52,133 nucleotides of DNA, taken from assembly GCA_003820375.1 (NCBI GenBank), contig RPQH01000024.1:1-52133 (forward strand), given 5' to 3'. Numbering within the stretch: the first letter of the stretch is position 1; each line of letters starts with the position of its first letter. This DNA comes from Ignavibacteriota bacterium (GTDB taxonomy: Bacteria; Bacteroidota; Ignavibacteria; Tepidaquicellales; OLB5). The notes under the pieces are model-generated. The model worked only from the letters and a program-made list of their open reading frames with translations. It was not told the origin of the DNA and did no database searches. Shown here piece after piece: positions 17,406 to 25,311 of this stretch. The position numbers and the translations under genes are program-made.

Positions 17406-17706
17406 GAGTTTGAGAGTTTGAGAGTTTGAGAGTTTGAGAGTTCGAGAGTTTGGGAGTTCAGAGTTTGGGAGTTTAAAGAAGATTGAAAATTGCACATAGA
17501 CAAGGAGATTTTCAATTGGTGATAGACAAGGGGTAATCCATTAATTGAAATCTGGAGTTGTTAATAAAACTCTTTCACTTATGCAAATTCTTCAGTACCT
17601 ATATCAGTAACCCCTTGTCTAACACCAATTTTCAATCTTCTTTAAACTCCCAAACTCTGAACTCCCAAACTCTCGAACTCTCAAACTCTCAAACTCTCAA
17701 ACTCCC
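17406..17706. repeat. Long inverted repeat with GAGAGTTTG arrays as arms
   Basis: The left arm (about 17406-17536) has 9-nt GAGTTTGAG units, then GGAGTTTAAAGAAGATTGAA and GACAAGGGGTAA. The right arm (about 17608-17706) is its near-exact reverse complement, so translating either strand gives the same peptide. The left arm holds about 26 extra bases, apparently a local duplication of the ATAGACAAGG and TTTTCAATTG segments. The loop is about 71 nt. The GACAAGGGGTAA ends and loop length match the element at 81-201. No gene is present in 17222-17854. Confidence 0.8.
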
Positions 17707-17805
17707 AAACTCTGAACTCTCAAACTCTCAAACTCTGAACTCTCAAACTCCCAAACTCTGAACTCCCCAACTCTCAAACTCTCAAACTCTCAAACTCTTT
17801 ACTTT
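17641..17805. repeat. AACTCTCAA 9-nt array
   Basis: About eighteen units of AACTCTCAA with variants AACTCCCAA and AACTCTGAA, the last forming 8-nt registers. The first part doubles as the right arm of the inverted repeat. The array ends about 50 nt before the zinc-ribbon gene. Confidence 0.88.
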
Positions 17806-17854
17806 TTAAATCATGTTCTGTATCTTTAGCGGAAATTTATTGTTTGATTAATTT

Positions 17855-18775
17855 ATGAGAATTAAAAAATTTACTTGTATCAATTGCGGGGCACCAAAGG
17901 TGAATGAATATAAATCACCTTATATAATGTGTGATTACTGCGGTTCATTTACTGATATTGATTTCTCTATTGGAATGGACACCTGGAATCAATCAGCGGT
18001 TACAACAATCAGTTACCAGTTTAATAAGCTTGAAATGGCAAATAAAATGCAGTATGCAATGCAGGCAGGTGATAAAGCAAAGTACTCTACACTTCAGCGT
18101 GAGTACTGGGATTATTATTACAGAACATATCCTGCATATTTGCCTCCATCAATTGATACTGCGATGAAATATAAATTATATCTTGATGTTTGTGCCGATT
18201 CAAGTACAAATTATGCATTTGATACATCAAACAATGAAAAGCAGGTAAAGCTTGCAGCAATGCAGCAGGCAGTAACTTATAATTATATAAACGGACAGCA
18301 TAAAGTACAGCCTGAACCCTTTTTCCGTATGGCTGAGTTTTTTATTGAGACAATGAAAGATTCATTCAAAGATTTTTATAACAATCCGAAGTATGAAATC
18401 ATGAATGACCTGCTCCCCGAAAAGGTACATTTGAAAATGAAGGTTTCAATGTTTGTGCAGGCATGGCTACCCTATCTTACCGATGATGATGCAAAGCGTT
18501 TCCTCAAGATGACCGGGTTTTCACTTGAGTATGTTGAAATGGAAACACCACCGGGTGAAAAAGGAAAATGTGAACATTGCAGTGCTGAAGTATTTATTCC
18601 GGCAGGTTCTTACAGGGTTTATTGTGAAGCATGCAGGAAAACCACACGCGTTCAAACAACATTTAAGTGCATGTCATGCAGTGCTCAGAATGATGTTCCG
18701 GAATTCCCGTCAAAGCCAATTGATTGTGCATACTGCGGAGTTGAGAATAGGTTAATTAAACCGTTATTTGGGTAG
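17855..18775 (+). CDS. Zinc-ribbon protein of unknown function
   Basis: 306 residues. An N-terminal zinc ribbon has C8-x2-C11 (TCINCG) and C26-x2-C29 (CDYCG). The middle (about 35-225) is a helical, aromatic-rich domain (REYWDYYYRTYPAYLPPSID, MAEFFIETMKDSFKDFY) of no known family to me. The C-terminal 80 residues hold two more ribbons: CEHC with CEAC, then CMSC with CAYC. Three four-cysteine metal sites suggest a cytoplasmic nucleic-acid- or protein-binding role. There is no signal peptide or membrane segment. It stands alone between repeat blocks, immediately after the long tandem array and before the fold-back element. Confidence 0.75.
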   Translation: MRIKKFTCINCGAPKVNEYKSPYIMCDYCGSFTDIDFSIGMDTWNQSAVTTISYQFNKLEMANKMQYAMQAGDKAKYSTLQREYWDYYYRTYPAYLPPSIDTAMKYKLYLDVCADSSTNYAFDTSNNEKQVKLAAMQQAVTYNYINGQHKVQPEPFFRMAEFFIETMKDSFKDFYNNPKYEIMNDLLPEKVHLKMKVSMFVQAWLPYLTDDDAKRFLKMTGFSLEYVEMETPPGEKGKCEHCSAEVFIPAGSYRVYCEACRKTTRVQTTFKCMSCSAQNDVPEFPSKPIDCAYCGVENRLIKPLFG

Positions 18776-18818
18776 TTCAAGTCCGGCAGCTAATGTGTCA
18801 TTTTCGCATGCCTATACC

Positions 18819-19006
18819 TGTCATTCCCGCATGCTTTTAGCGGGGGGTACCCTCTGGGTCATCCAATCAGCGCGTGAAAATTGAAGTGAGGAATTATCCA
18901 ATTTTTATATATTTCTATCTGTACATCATTAATCAACCGGACTTGTTCAACAATTTGATTGGATGACCCAGAGGGTACCCCCCGCTAAAGGCATGCGGGA
19001 ATGACA
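18819..19006. repeat. 188-bp fold-back element with 51-nt arms
   Basis: The left arm at 18819-18869 and right arm at 18956-19006 are reverse complements at 50 of 51 positions, around an 86-nt AT-rich loop. The arms contain TGTCATTCCCGCATGC and GGGGGGTACCCTCTGGG. The arm ends (TGTCATTCCCGC) match the hairpins at 32873 and 33001, so this belongs to a wider REP-like family. No ORF of substance is present. Confidence 0.85.
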
Positions 19007-19109
19007 CGTGGTGGGGAAAGCATGGCCTGAACAGGCGGGCGGGAATGACATATTAAAAATGCTTGTTAATCCGCAATTCACAATCCCTGCCTGCAGCAGG
19101 CAGGCGAAA

Positions 19110-19650
19110 TTCGAAATTATCAGAGTTGGGTTCAAAACAGTGCTGAGTTGGGGTCAAAACGAGTCGGAGTTGGGTTCAAGTTAGTATCAAGTTGGGTTAT
19201 CGTTTTTCGAAAACAGGGGTTAACTCATTGCAGTATAAGGAGTTAGCTCCGTCAAATTCACCGGGATGCTATGAATAAAATGACGATTATGTGAAGAAAA
19301 TGAGGTTTATTTCGAAAAATAAAACTTCACTATATCATTAACTAAAATCGTTATGGGAAAAATTTAGTAGTAAATTATTGTCGCAGATGTTGGAGAGTTA
19401 AAGTAATACTTTAAGTTCATCCGTGTCAATTTTAGAATCATCCCCCTAGCCCCCTTCGAAAGGGGGAATCCCTATCCTGTTAAATCATTGTATCTGTGAA
19501 ATCCCGGTTCTGACATGTTTTTAACGCTCGATTAAACTATTTTTAGATAAAACTTGACAATCACAAATATCGTATATACATTTGTATAGTGATACGTATT
19601 ATCACTCAATACCGTTCTTTGATAATATTGTTATGAGTTATAGCATGTCG
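19110..19650 (+). repeat. Long dispersed noncoding repeat, copy A
   Basis: Aligns with copy B (51571 to the window end) in three blocks: 19110-19250, 19316-19413 and 19538-19650, separated by unrelated segments. Block 1 holds four tandem units of 22 nt starting at 19121, 19143, 19165 and 19187, sharing GAGTTGGGTTCAA. Block 3 holds a 58-nt core (19571-19628) identical in both copies. The CCCCCTTCGAAAGGGGG palindrome (19450-19466) sits in the variable part. Neither copy has a convincing ORF. The element is likely multicopy in the genome. Confidence 0.85.
19554..19628 (+). promoter_or_regulatory. Promoter/operator-like core of repeat copy A
   Basis: TTGACA (19554-19559) is followed by the palindromes TATACATTTGTATA (19575-19588) and GTGATACGTATTATCAC (19589-19605), then CCGTTCTTTGATAATAT (to 19628). 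TATACA could be a -10 element at a short 15-nt spacing. GTTCTTTGA resembles the boxA-like sequence in 16S rRNA leaders of Bacteroidetes. No gene follows on the plus strand here: the next gene is convergent, and the palindrome AAAAGTGCACTTTT lies at 19719. The element therefore looks orphaned. Confidence 0.5.
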
Positions 19651-19777
19651 TAATATTGTTTGAAAATGATGCTCACGGAATTAGTTAGATTTTGACTGGA
19701 CGAAAAAAATATGCATTGAAAAGTGCACTTTTTTAATTTTTTAGTTTTTGATGCAAAAAACCAAAAACGGATAAAAT

Positions 19778-21199
19778 CTACAAAACCAGTATCTTCTCTT
19801 CTGTCATTTCTTTAATTGCATAAGCAACACCTTCGCGTGTATTGCCGGAGTCCTTTGTTCCTCCGTACGGCATTGAGTCCATCCTGTAAGCTGAAACATC
19901 ATTTATAATAACTCCGCCTGTATGAATATTATCATAGGCGTACATAATCTTCCTCATATCATTGGTGAAAATCCCTGCCTGCAATCCAAAGCGTGAGTTG
20001 TTTATTTCATCCACTGCTTTTTCAAATGATGAATACTTCTCAATTGTAATGACAGGTGCAAACACCTCGCTGCATTTCACATTGAGATTATTAGATGCAT
20101 TCTCTATTATAGCGGGTTCAAGCACAGCACCATTACGTTTGCCTCCGGTGAGAATTGCAGCACCATTGTTACGGGCTTCATTTACCCATGACTCTGCACG
20201 GATAGCTTCTTCTTCAGTAATCATTGGACCAACAACCGTATCTTCATCATACGGATTTCCAAACTTAATTTTCTTAGCTTCATCTATCAATGATTTGCAT
20301 AACGCGTCATATATTTTTTCATTAATATAAACACGCTGAACTGAAATACAGCTTTGTCCTGCAGCAGCAAAACCACCCATTAATATCTTAACTGCAGTTT
20401 TGCCGGTGTCTTCCACTTCATCTATTATAACACCTGCATTACCTCCAAGCTCAAGTCCCACACGCTGGCGGTTAACTTTCTGTTTCAATTTCCAGCCGAC
20501 ATCACTGCTCCCGGTAAAACTGACAAGCTTTATTCTTGCATCTGAAACATGAGCATCCATATCTTTTCCGGATAGAGGCAGCACATTAACAGGACAGTAA
20601 TCCAATCCCAGCTCATTACATGCTTCGAGTATTATCTTCCCGAGCTCGATTGCACACACGACGGAATTTGATGATGGCTTAATCATTATCACATTCCCCG
20701 AAGCAAGGGCAGGTGATACTTTATGAGCAACTAAGTTAACCGGGAAATTCCATGGTGTAATACCGAGAATCAGCCCAAGCGGAAACCTTCTCACAATTCC
20801 TGTTTTATTTTCAGAGCCCGGCAGCAGGTCAAGCGGCAAAATTTCACCATGCAATTTTGTTGCTTCCTCAGCACCAAGCCGGAATGTAAGCACAGCTCTG
20901 TCAACCTCTACACGTGAGAGCTTTATTGGCTTACCCGTTTCATTGGTTATTGTTTTTGCAAGATGCTCTTTCTGTTCAGTTATTTTTTGTGTTGTCTTAT
21001 AAAGCAATTCAGCCCGTTTATATGAAGGCAGCTTCCTGTATTTTTCAAATGTATTTACAAGGTAATTGGCAGATTGATTAAAGTGCTCCGCTGATGCAGA
21101 ATATACTTCGTATGCGGTTTCGTTCTTATAAGGGTTTATAATTTTCTTAACCGTATTTGATTCAGCTAGTTTATTTTCAATTAAGAATTTTTCAGGCAT
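19778..21199 (-). CDS. NAD(P)-dependent aldehyde dehydrogenase
   Basis: 473 residues from the ATG at 21199 (MPEKFLIENK); the ATG nine codons upstream is less likely because it adds a short isoleucine-rich lead. Catalytic residues, numbered from the chosen start: N151 in PWNFP, E250 in LELGGNAG and the nucleophile C284 in GQSCIS. The cofactor segment FTGSSDVGW is also present. Length and motifs fit soluble ALDH-superfamily enzymes, closest by motif to lactaldehyde/succinate-semialdehyde/GapN-like members. It oxidises an aldehyde to the acid in the cytoplasm. The missing step of the kynurenine route is also an aldehyde dehydrogenase, but this gene is about 10 kb from the nearest kynurenine gene and nothing in the sequence ties it to aminomuconate semialdehyde. 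It is monocistronic. Confidence 0.9.
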   Translation of the reverse strand: MPEKFLIENKLAESNTVKKIINPYKNETAYEVYSASAEHFNQSANYLVNTFEKYRKLPSYKRAELLYKTTQKITEQKEHLAKTITNETGKPIKLSRVEVDRAVLTFRLGAEEATKLHGEILPLDLLPGSENKTGIVRRFPLGLILGITPWNFPVNLVAHKVSPALASGNVIMIKPSSNSVVCAIELGKIILEACNELGLDYCPVNVLPLSGKDMDAHVSDARIKLVSFTGSSDVGWKLKQKVNRQRVGLELGGNAGVIIDEVEDTGKTAVKILMGGFAAAGQSCISVQRVYINEKIYDALCKSLIDEAKKIKFGNPYDEDTVVGPMITEEEAIRAESWVNEARNNGAAILTGGKRNGAVLEPAIIENASNNLNVKCSEVFAPVITIEKYSSFEKAVDEINNSRFGLQAGIFTNDMRKIMYAYDNIHTGGVIINDVSAYRMDSMPYGGTKDSGNTREGVAYAIKEMTEEKILVL

Positions 21200-21301
21200 G
21201 ATGTTTATATTTATGATTATAAACAAAAATATAACTTAAAGATTAAATTATAAACAAAAATATAACTTAAAGATTAAATATGAAGTTCAAATATTGGGCA
21301 T

Positions 21302-21338
21302 AAAAAAAAGCAGATATATTTCTAGACCTGCTTTTTTT
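21302..21338 (-). terminator. Terminator hairpin after the HMA-like protein gene
   Basis: AAAAAAAGCAG and CTGCTTTTTTT arms flank a 15-nt loop between two converging or tandem genes. On the minus strand a T run follows the stem, 17 nt past the stop codon at 21355. Confidence 0.8.
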
Positions 21339-21354
21339 AGAAACTAAAACTTAG

Positions 21355-21819
21355 TTATATCTTTCTGGTTTCTTTTGAGCTCTTTGTATTTTTCTCAGGA
21401 CAATTGCCATTCTGCCCGGAGCAGTCATAATTTTTATCCTTCACAAATGAAGCAAGGGTTTCTTCGCTTGTTTCACCTGAAGCATAACTTATAGAGACAT
21501 TTGTTACTTTAGAATAACCGCATGACTTGCTGAACTTAACATCCTTAACTCCGGCAACATTCAGTAATTCAGATTTTAATGAGCTCTTCATTTCATCGTT
21601 ATATGCTTTATCGGTAACAAACTCATAAACAGCAAACTCGCTGCCACCCCTGATATCGTTATCAGCTTTTATATCACTCGATTTTGGTGTGCATCCCGCA
21701 GTGCTGTTACATGTCTTTCCATCCTTATCACCTGCAATGAGATTGTTAAAATTGATATATAACAATCCCAATACAAGTACAAAAATAACAGATGAAATGA
21801 TAATAATTCTCTTATTCAT
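21355..21819 (-). CDS. Membrane-anchored protein with an HMA-like fold
   Basis: 154 residues. One N-terminal membrane helix (about 4-24) is followed by a Cys-containing spacer (GKTCNSTAGCTPK). A region of about 70 residues (EFAVYEFVTDKAY to KDKNYDC) follows a beta-alpha-beta-beta-alpha-beta pattern like heavy-metal-associated domains (SELLNVAGVKDVKFS), but the N-terminal CxxC metal site is absent. The Cys-rich tail (C in NYDC, then GQNGNCPEK) might bind metal instead. It stands 146 bp downstream of the CNNM-type transporter gene, a possible functional link. The HMA assignment rests on pattern only. Confidence 0.6.
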   Translation of the reverse strand: MNKRIIIISSVIFVLVLGLLYINFNNLIAGDKDGKTCNSTAGCTPKSSDIKADNDIRGGSEFAVYEFVTDKAYNDEMKSSLKSELLNVAGVKDVKFSKSCGYSKVTNVSISYASGETSEETLASFVKDKNYDCSGQNGNCPEKNTKSSKETRKI

Positions 21820-21964
21820 ATTTTGCTCCTTGTTTATATTGATTTATAAAACCCTTTAAAGTTCAAAAAAAGTCCAGCTAAAATAGGGAATGTGAAATCA
21901 AATAGCAAATGAGTTCGGGAAGTTGTTTTAGTTGGGAAAGATTCACAGTAACATACAGGTTCCT

Positions 21965-23266
21965 CTACATTTTCTGCACCCTAACCTGTAGTATTCTGTT
22001 GCCCATTTTTTTAGTAATAATGAAGCTTAAGCCTTTATAATCAATTCTTTCATAAACTTCGGGAATATGTCCTGTAACTTTTTGCAGGAATCCTCCCAAT
22101 GACTGATAATCAGTATCTTCGGGTAAAGAAGAGGTAAACCGTTTATTAAAATCCTCAATGCTAATCATAGGATTTACAAGGTAGAGCCCGCTTTTTTCTC
22201 TTTCAACATCCTGCGATTCAACATCATATTCATCCTGGATCTCACCAACAATTTCCTCAATGATATCTTCAATAGTTACAATACCTTCGACACCGCCATA
22301 TTCATCAACAACAATTGCAAGATGTACTTTAATTTTCTGCAGCTCTTTTAATAGATTGCCAATTTGCTTTGTTCCCGACACAAAAGTTGCAGGCCTGATA
22401 ATATCTGATAATGTTATCAATTCCCTGTGCTCGGCCGCTGAAATCAGGTCCTTTGTATAAATAACACCTACAATGTTATCAATTGTTTCTTTATAAACCG
22501 GAAGACGTGAAAATCCTTCTTCAATTACTGTCTGAAATATTTTATCACGTGAATCATTGATGTTCAGGGCTATCATATGATTTCTTGGAACCATAATTTC
22601 TCTTGCAATCTTATCATTGAACTCAAATATTTTTTCAATTAACTGATGCTCAGTGGAGTCTATTGCTCCCGATTGCCTTCCTTCTGCAATAAGCAGTCTT
22701 AACTCTTCTTCCGAATGTGTTTTTTCTATTTCATTAATTGATTTAATACCAAGCATTCTCAGGATAAAATTCGATGCTTCATTCAGCAGCCAAATAGCAG
22801 GCTTGAAAATCAGGTAAAATATATTCAGCGGAATGGCTACAAATAATGTAGTACGTTTTGCGAATTTAATAGAAATAAATTTAGGGGCTTGCTCTCCAAT
22901 AGTTATATGAAGAAAAGTTAATATTATAAAACCTACCGTAATAGAAAGTGTATGTATTGCCTGTGGATTGCTGATGCCTAACAAATGGAAGACGGGTTCC
23001 AATATTTTTGCAGTGACAGGCTCGCCAAGCCAGCCAAGACCAAGTGAAGTCATTGTAATACCAACCTGTGTAGCAGAGAGAAATTCATCAAGATGAGTTA
23101 CCAATTTTACAGCTATTTGTGCCCTCTTGTTTTTCTTCTCCGCCAGTGTTTGAAGCTGTGTAGCACGAACCTTAACAAGGGCAAATTCAGCTGCTACAAA
23201 AAAAGCATTTGCTAAAACTATTAAAAATATGAGCCCAACCTCAAAAAGGACACTTTCAACTACCAT
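21965..23266 (-). CDS. CNNM/CorC (HlyC-like) family membrane protein
   Basis: 433 residues. A CNNM (DUF21) domain with about four membrane helices fills residues 1-195 (first helix VGLIFLIVLANAFFVAAEFA; the FLSATQVGITMTSLGLGWLG motif is typical). Two CBS domains follow (about 205-330, including REIMVPRNHM and GVEGIVTIEDIIEEIVGEI), then a CorC_HlyC domain (about 345-430). The family takes part in magnesium/cobalt homeostasis, probably as Mg2+ transporter or efflux regulator, and senses nucleotides through the CBS pair. Older 'hemolysin' names are not informative. It is divergent from the repeat protein at 23406, and the 139-bp space between them must contain both promoters. Confidence 0.92.
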   Translation of the reverse strand: MVVESVLFEVGLIFLIVLANAFFVAAEFALVKVRATQLQTLAEKKNKRAQIAVKLVTHLDEFLSATQVGITMTSLGLGWLGEPVTAKILEPVFHLLGISNPQAIHTLSITVGFIILTFLHITIGEQAPKFISIKFAKRTTLFVAIPLNIFYLIFKPAIWLLNEASNFILRMLGIKSINEIEKTHSEEELRLLIAEGRQSGAIDSTEHQLIEKIFEFNDKIAREIMVPRNHMIALNINDSRDKIFQTVIEEGFSRLPVYKETIDNIVGVIYTKDLISAAEHRELITLSDIIRPATFVSGTKQIGNLLKELQKIKVHLAIVVDEYGGVEGIVTIEDIIEEIVGEIQDEYDVESQDVEREKSGLYLVNPMISIEDFNKRFTSSLPEDTDYQSLGGFLQKVTGHIPEVYERIDYKGLSFIITKKMGNRILQVRVQKM

Positions 23267-23405
23267 ATATTATTACTTATCTCTCCTTGTAATATTTTTT
23301 CACATAAATTACGGTAAAATAACGCTATATTTTTATAAATATAGTGAATATAGTAATTAAAGTTAATCCATTGCTTTTTTATCAATAAATTTATCGGGAA
23401 ACATA

Positions 23406-23774
23406 ATGAAAAACAACACTTTCACATCAAATGTAAAATTCACCCTGGATATTTATTCGAAATCTGTATTAACAGTCATTGCCTGCTGTCTCCTTTTAAT
23501 TGTTGTCAATTTATATTTTAAACCTGCAGACCTCAGGGCTTTAGAAACTGTGCAGGATGTTAATATCAAATCAATAAACGGACAAAGTATCTGGGGAACA
23601 GAAATTCCTGTTAATTTAAAACAGATTAATGGTAAAACCGTTCAGGATGAAATACCCATGGATATTAAATCAATTAACGGAAGAGACGTGTGGGGTGACC
23701 AGCTTCCAATGGATTTAAAATCTATTAATGGTATATCAATTTTTGGCTCAACATTGCCGGTTAAAGTGCAATGA
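23406..23774 (+). CDS. Membrane-anchored protein with four 17-residue SING repeats
   Basis: 122 residues. A signal-anchor segment runs about residues 18-38 (VLTVIACCLLLIVVNLYF). The rest is four tandem repeats of 16-17 residues with the pattern (V/M)(N/D)(I/L)K-S/Q-ING-x2-(I/V)-x2-x3-P: NIKSINGQSIWGTEIPV, NLKQINGKTVQDEIPM, DIKSINGRDVWGDQLPM and DLKSINGISIFGSTLPV. Short strands of this kind could stack as a beta-solenoid or hairpin series in the periplasm. I recognise no family. The gene is divergent from the CNNM gene and convergent with rseP, with a bidirectional terminator after it. Confidence 0.75.
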   Translation: MKNNTFTSNVKFTLDIYSKSVLTVIACCLLLIVVNLYFKPADLRALETVQDVNIKSINGQSIWGTEIPVNLKQINGKTVQDEIPMDIKSINGRDVWGDQLPMDLKSINGISIFGSTLPVKVQ

Positions 23775-23888
23775 GCAATTGGCAATTAACAGTTGGCAAT
23801 AAAGATTGAAGTTTTATGAATGAATGAATATGAATACAGTTTACAGATTATCAGGTGGATTCTTCCGGGGAGTTTCCACAGGTAAAAT

Positions 23889-23920
23889 AAGAAAAGGTGA
23901 TTTTACAACCACCTTTTCTT
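23889..23920. terminator. Bidirectional terminator between the repeat protein and rseP
   Basis: AAGAAAAGGTG and CACCTTTTCTT arms surround a 10-nt loop; flanking A and T residues allow it to end transcription from both converging genes. Confidence 0.85.
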
Positions 23921-23944
23921 TTACCCGTTATTTTTTATTTTCTT

Positions 23945-25270
23945 CTATATATGAATTATATCATTATAAACCACAAATATCATAAACAACATTAGAATTA
24001 TAAACCCAACATTCTGCACAACAATTTGTACCTTATGTGATACCGGTTTTCTGAATATCCCTTCATACAATAAGAATACAAAATGTCCGCCGTCAAGTGC
24101 AGGGAATGGAAGAATATTTATTATTGCCAGTGTTATAGAAAGCATTGCCATAAATCCAAGGAATGATAATAACCCGATTTCCGCGGATTGTCCCGCATAC
24201 TGTGCAATTTTAATTGGTCCGCCTACTGCTTTCGAAAATGGAATATCTCCCTTTATAATTTTCCACATCGATTTCAGGAAAAGAACAACTCCATAATTGT
24301 AAAGGTCTTTTGCACCTTCAGGAATAGCTGTAATTGCATTATAGCGGATGGTTTTTATCGGTCCTGCAAACTTGCCTACTTCAATACCGATTAAGCTGTC
24401 AGGTCCCGGATGAACCACACCTGAATATTCCTGTCCGCCCCGTAACCATTTTAATTTTATGTCTTTGTTCCAGTTTGTTTTGATTAAATCCACAAACTGC
24501 TGTGAATGAACAATTGGCTGACCGTCAGCTTCAATGACTTTATCACCGGGCATAAGGCCGACTTTTGCAGCTGGTTTATCAGGTACAATCTTATTTATTT
24601 CCGGAACCCACCCCGGAGCATAAATTCCGAATGCACGTTCAGTAACTTCACGCATCTCACTTTTGGGAATATTTACCTGGCTTATGCTTCCGTTACGTTC
24701 AATTTTTATAAAAAGGTCTTCACCCATATTTTCAAGAAATATGTTTGAACGCAATTCATCCCAGTAATGTACATCTTTCCCGTTTATCGAAACAATTTTA
24801 TCTCCGGGAATAATATTATATTTCCCGGCAACTGAGTTTTGTGATATGTAACCGACCGTAGTTGTTTCCATTCTTTCCTTGCCCTGAGCAAGAGCAATTA
24901 CATAAAAAATTGCAAAGGCAAGCAGAGTGTTCATTATAACACCGGCAGTGATTACAAACATTCTCTGGTAAACCGGTTTTGAACGGAATTCCCACGGCTG
25001 AGGCGGCTTATTGATAAATTCTTTATCCATGCTTTCATCAATCATACCGGCTACTTTCACATACCCGCCAAGCGGAAATACACCAATGCCGTATTCCGTA
25101 TCACCTTTAACAAACTTGAACAAACGAAGATTGAAAAAATCAAAGAAGAGGTAGAATTTATCTACTCTCATCTTGCATATCTTTGCCGCTATAAAATGAC
25201 CGAATTCATGTACAAAGACAAGTATCACTATTGTTATCAGGAAGTAAAGTACTGTGTTTGCAATACCCAT
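23945..25270 (-). CDS. rseP: RseP-like site-2 intramembrane zinc metalloprotease
   Basis: 441 residues. Zinc motif HEFGH is at 21-25 in the first membrane helix, and the second zinc site is in ILPFPALDGGHF near the C-terminus. Between them are two PDZ-like domains (about 125-205, with PGDKIVSINGKDV; and about 215-290, with PGDKVIEADGQPI) and the membrane helices of the S2P core. The family cuts anti-sigma factors and remnant signal peptides within the inner membrane. It lies 41 bp downstream of dxr in the same direction, the usual dxr-rseP arrangement; in many bacteria bamA and lpx genes follow, but here the unit ends at a terminator. Confidence 0.95.
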   Translation of the reverse strand: MGIANTVLYFLITIVILVFVHEFGHFIAAKICKMRVDKFYLFFDFFNLRLFKFVKGDTEYGIGVFPLGGYVKVAGMIDESMDKEFINKPPQPWEFRSKPVYQRMFVITAGVIMNTLLAFAIFYVIALAQGKERMETTTVGYISQNSVAGKYNIIPGDKIVSINGKDVHYWDELRSNIFLENMGEDLFIKIERNGSISQVNIPKSEMREVTERAFGIYAPGWVPEINKIVPDKPAAKVGLMPGDKVIEADGQPIVHSQQFVDLIKTNWNKDIKLKWLRGGQEYSGVVHPGPDSLIGIEVGKFAGPIKTIRYNAITAIPEGAKDLYNYGVVLFLKSMWKIIKGDIPFSKAVGGPIKIAQYAGQSAEIGLLSFLGFMAMLSITLAIINILPFPALDGGHFVFLLYEGIFRKPVSHKVQIVVQNVGFIILMLFMIFVVYNDIIHI

Positions 25271-25311
25271 AAATAGTTTAATCTCCTATTATTTTTTATT
25301 TTAAACTTTTT

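Noticed and set aside
17333..17761. Two ORFs on opposite strands with the same Ser/Asn/Gln/Thr/Leu repeat peptide
   Set aside because: The identity follows from the inverted repeat; the peptides are low-complexity readings of the AACTCTCAA arrays with no start signals.
18947..19135. 62-residue minus-strand ORF in the repeat region
   Set aside because: It runs through the right arm of the fold-back and the CTGCAG palindrome; composition is not protein-like and it has no ribosome-binding site.
19538..19777. An rRNA operon or rRNA fragment after the CCGTTCTTTGA box
   Set aside because: The sequence after the box in copy A has no 16S 5' signature; the box is reported only as a resemblance to rRNA leaders.
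19778..21199. Assigning the aldehyde dehydrogenase as the missing aminomuconate semialdehyde dehydrogenase
   Set aside because: About 10 kb from the nearest pathway gene, not in an operon with any, and no residue pattern specific for that substrate could be verified by eye.
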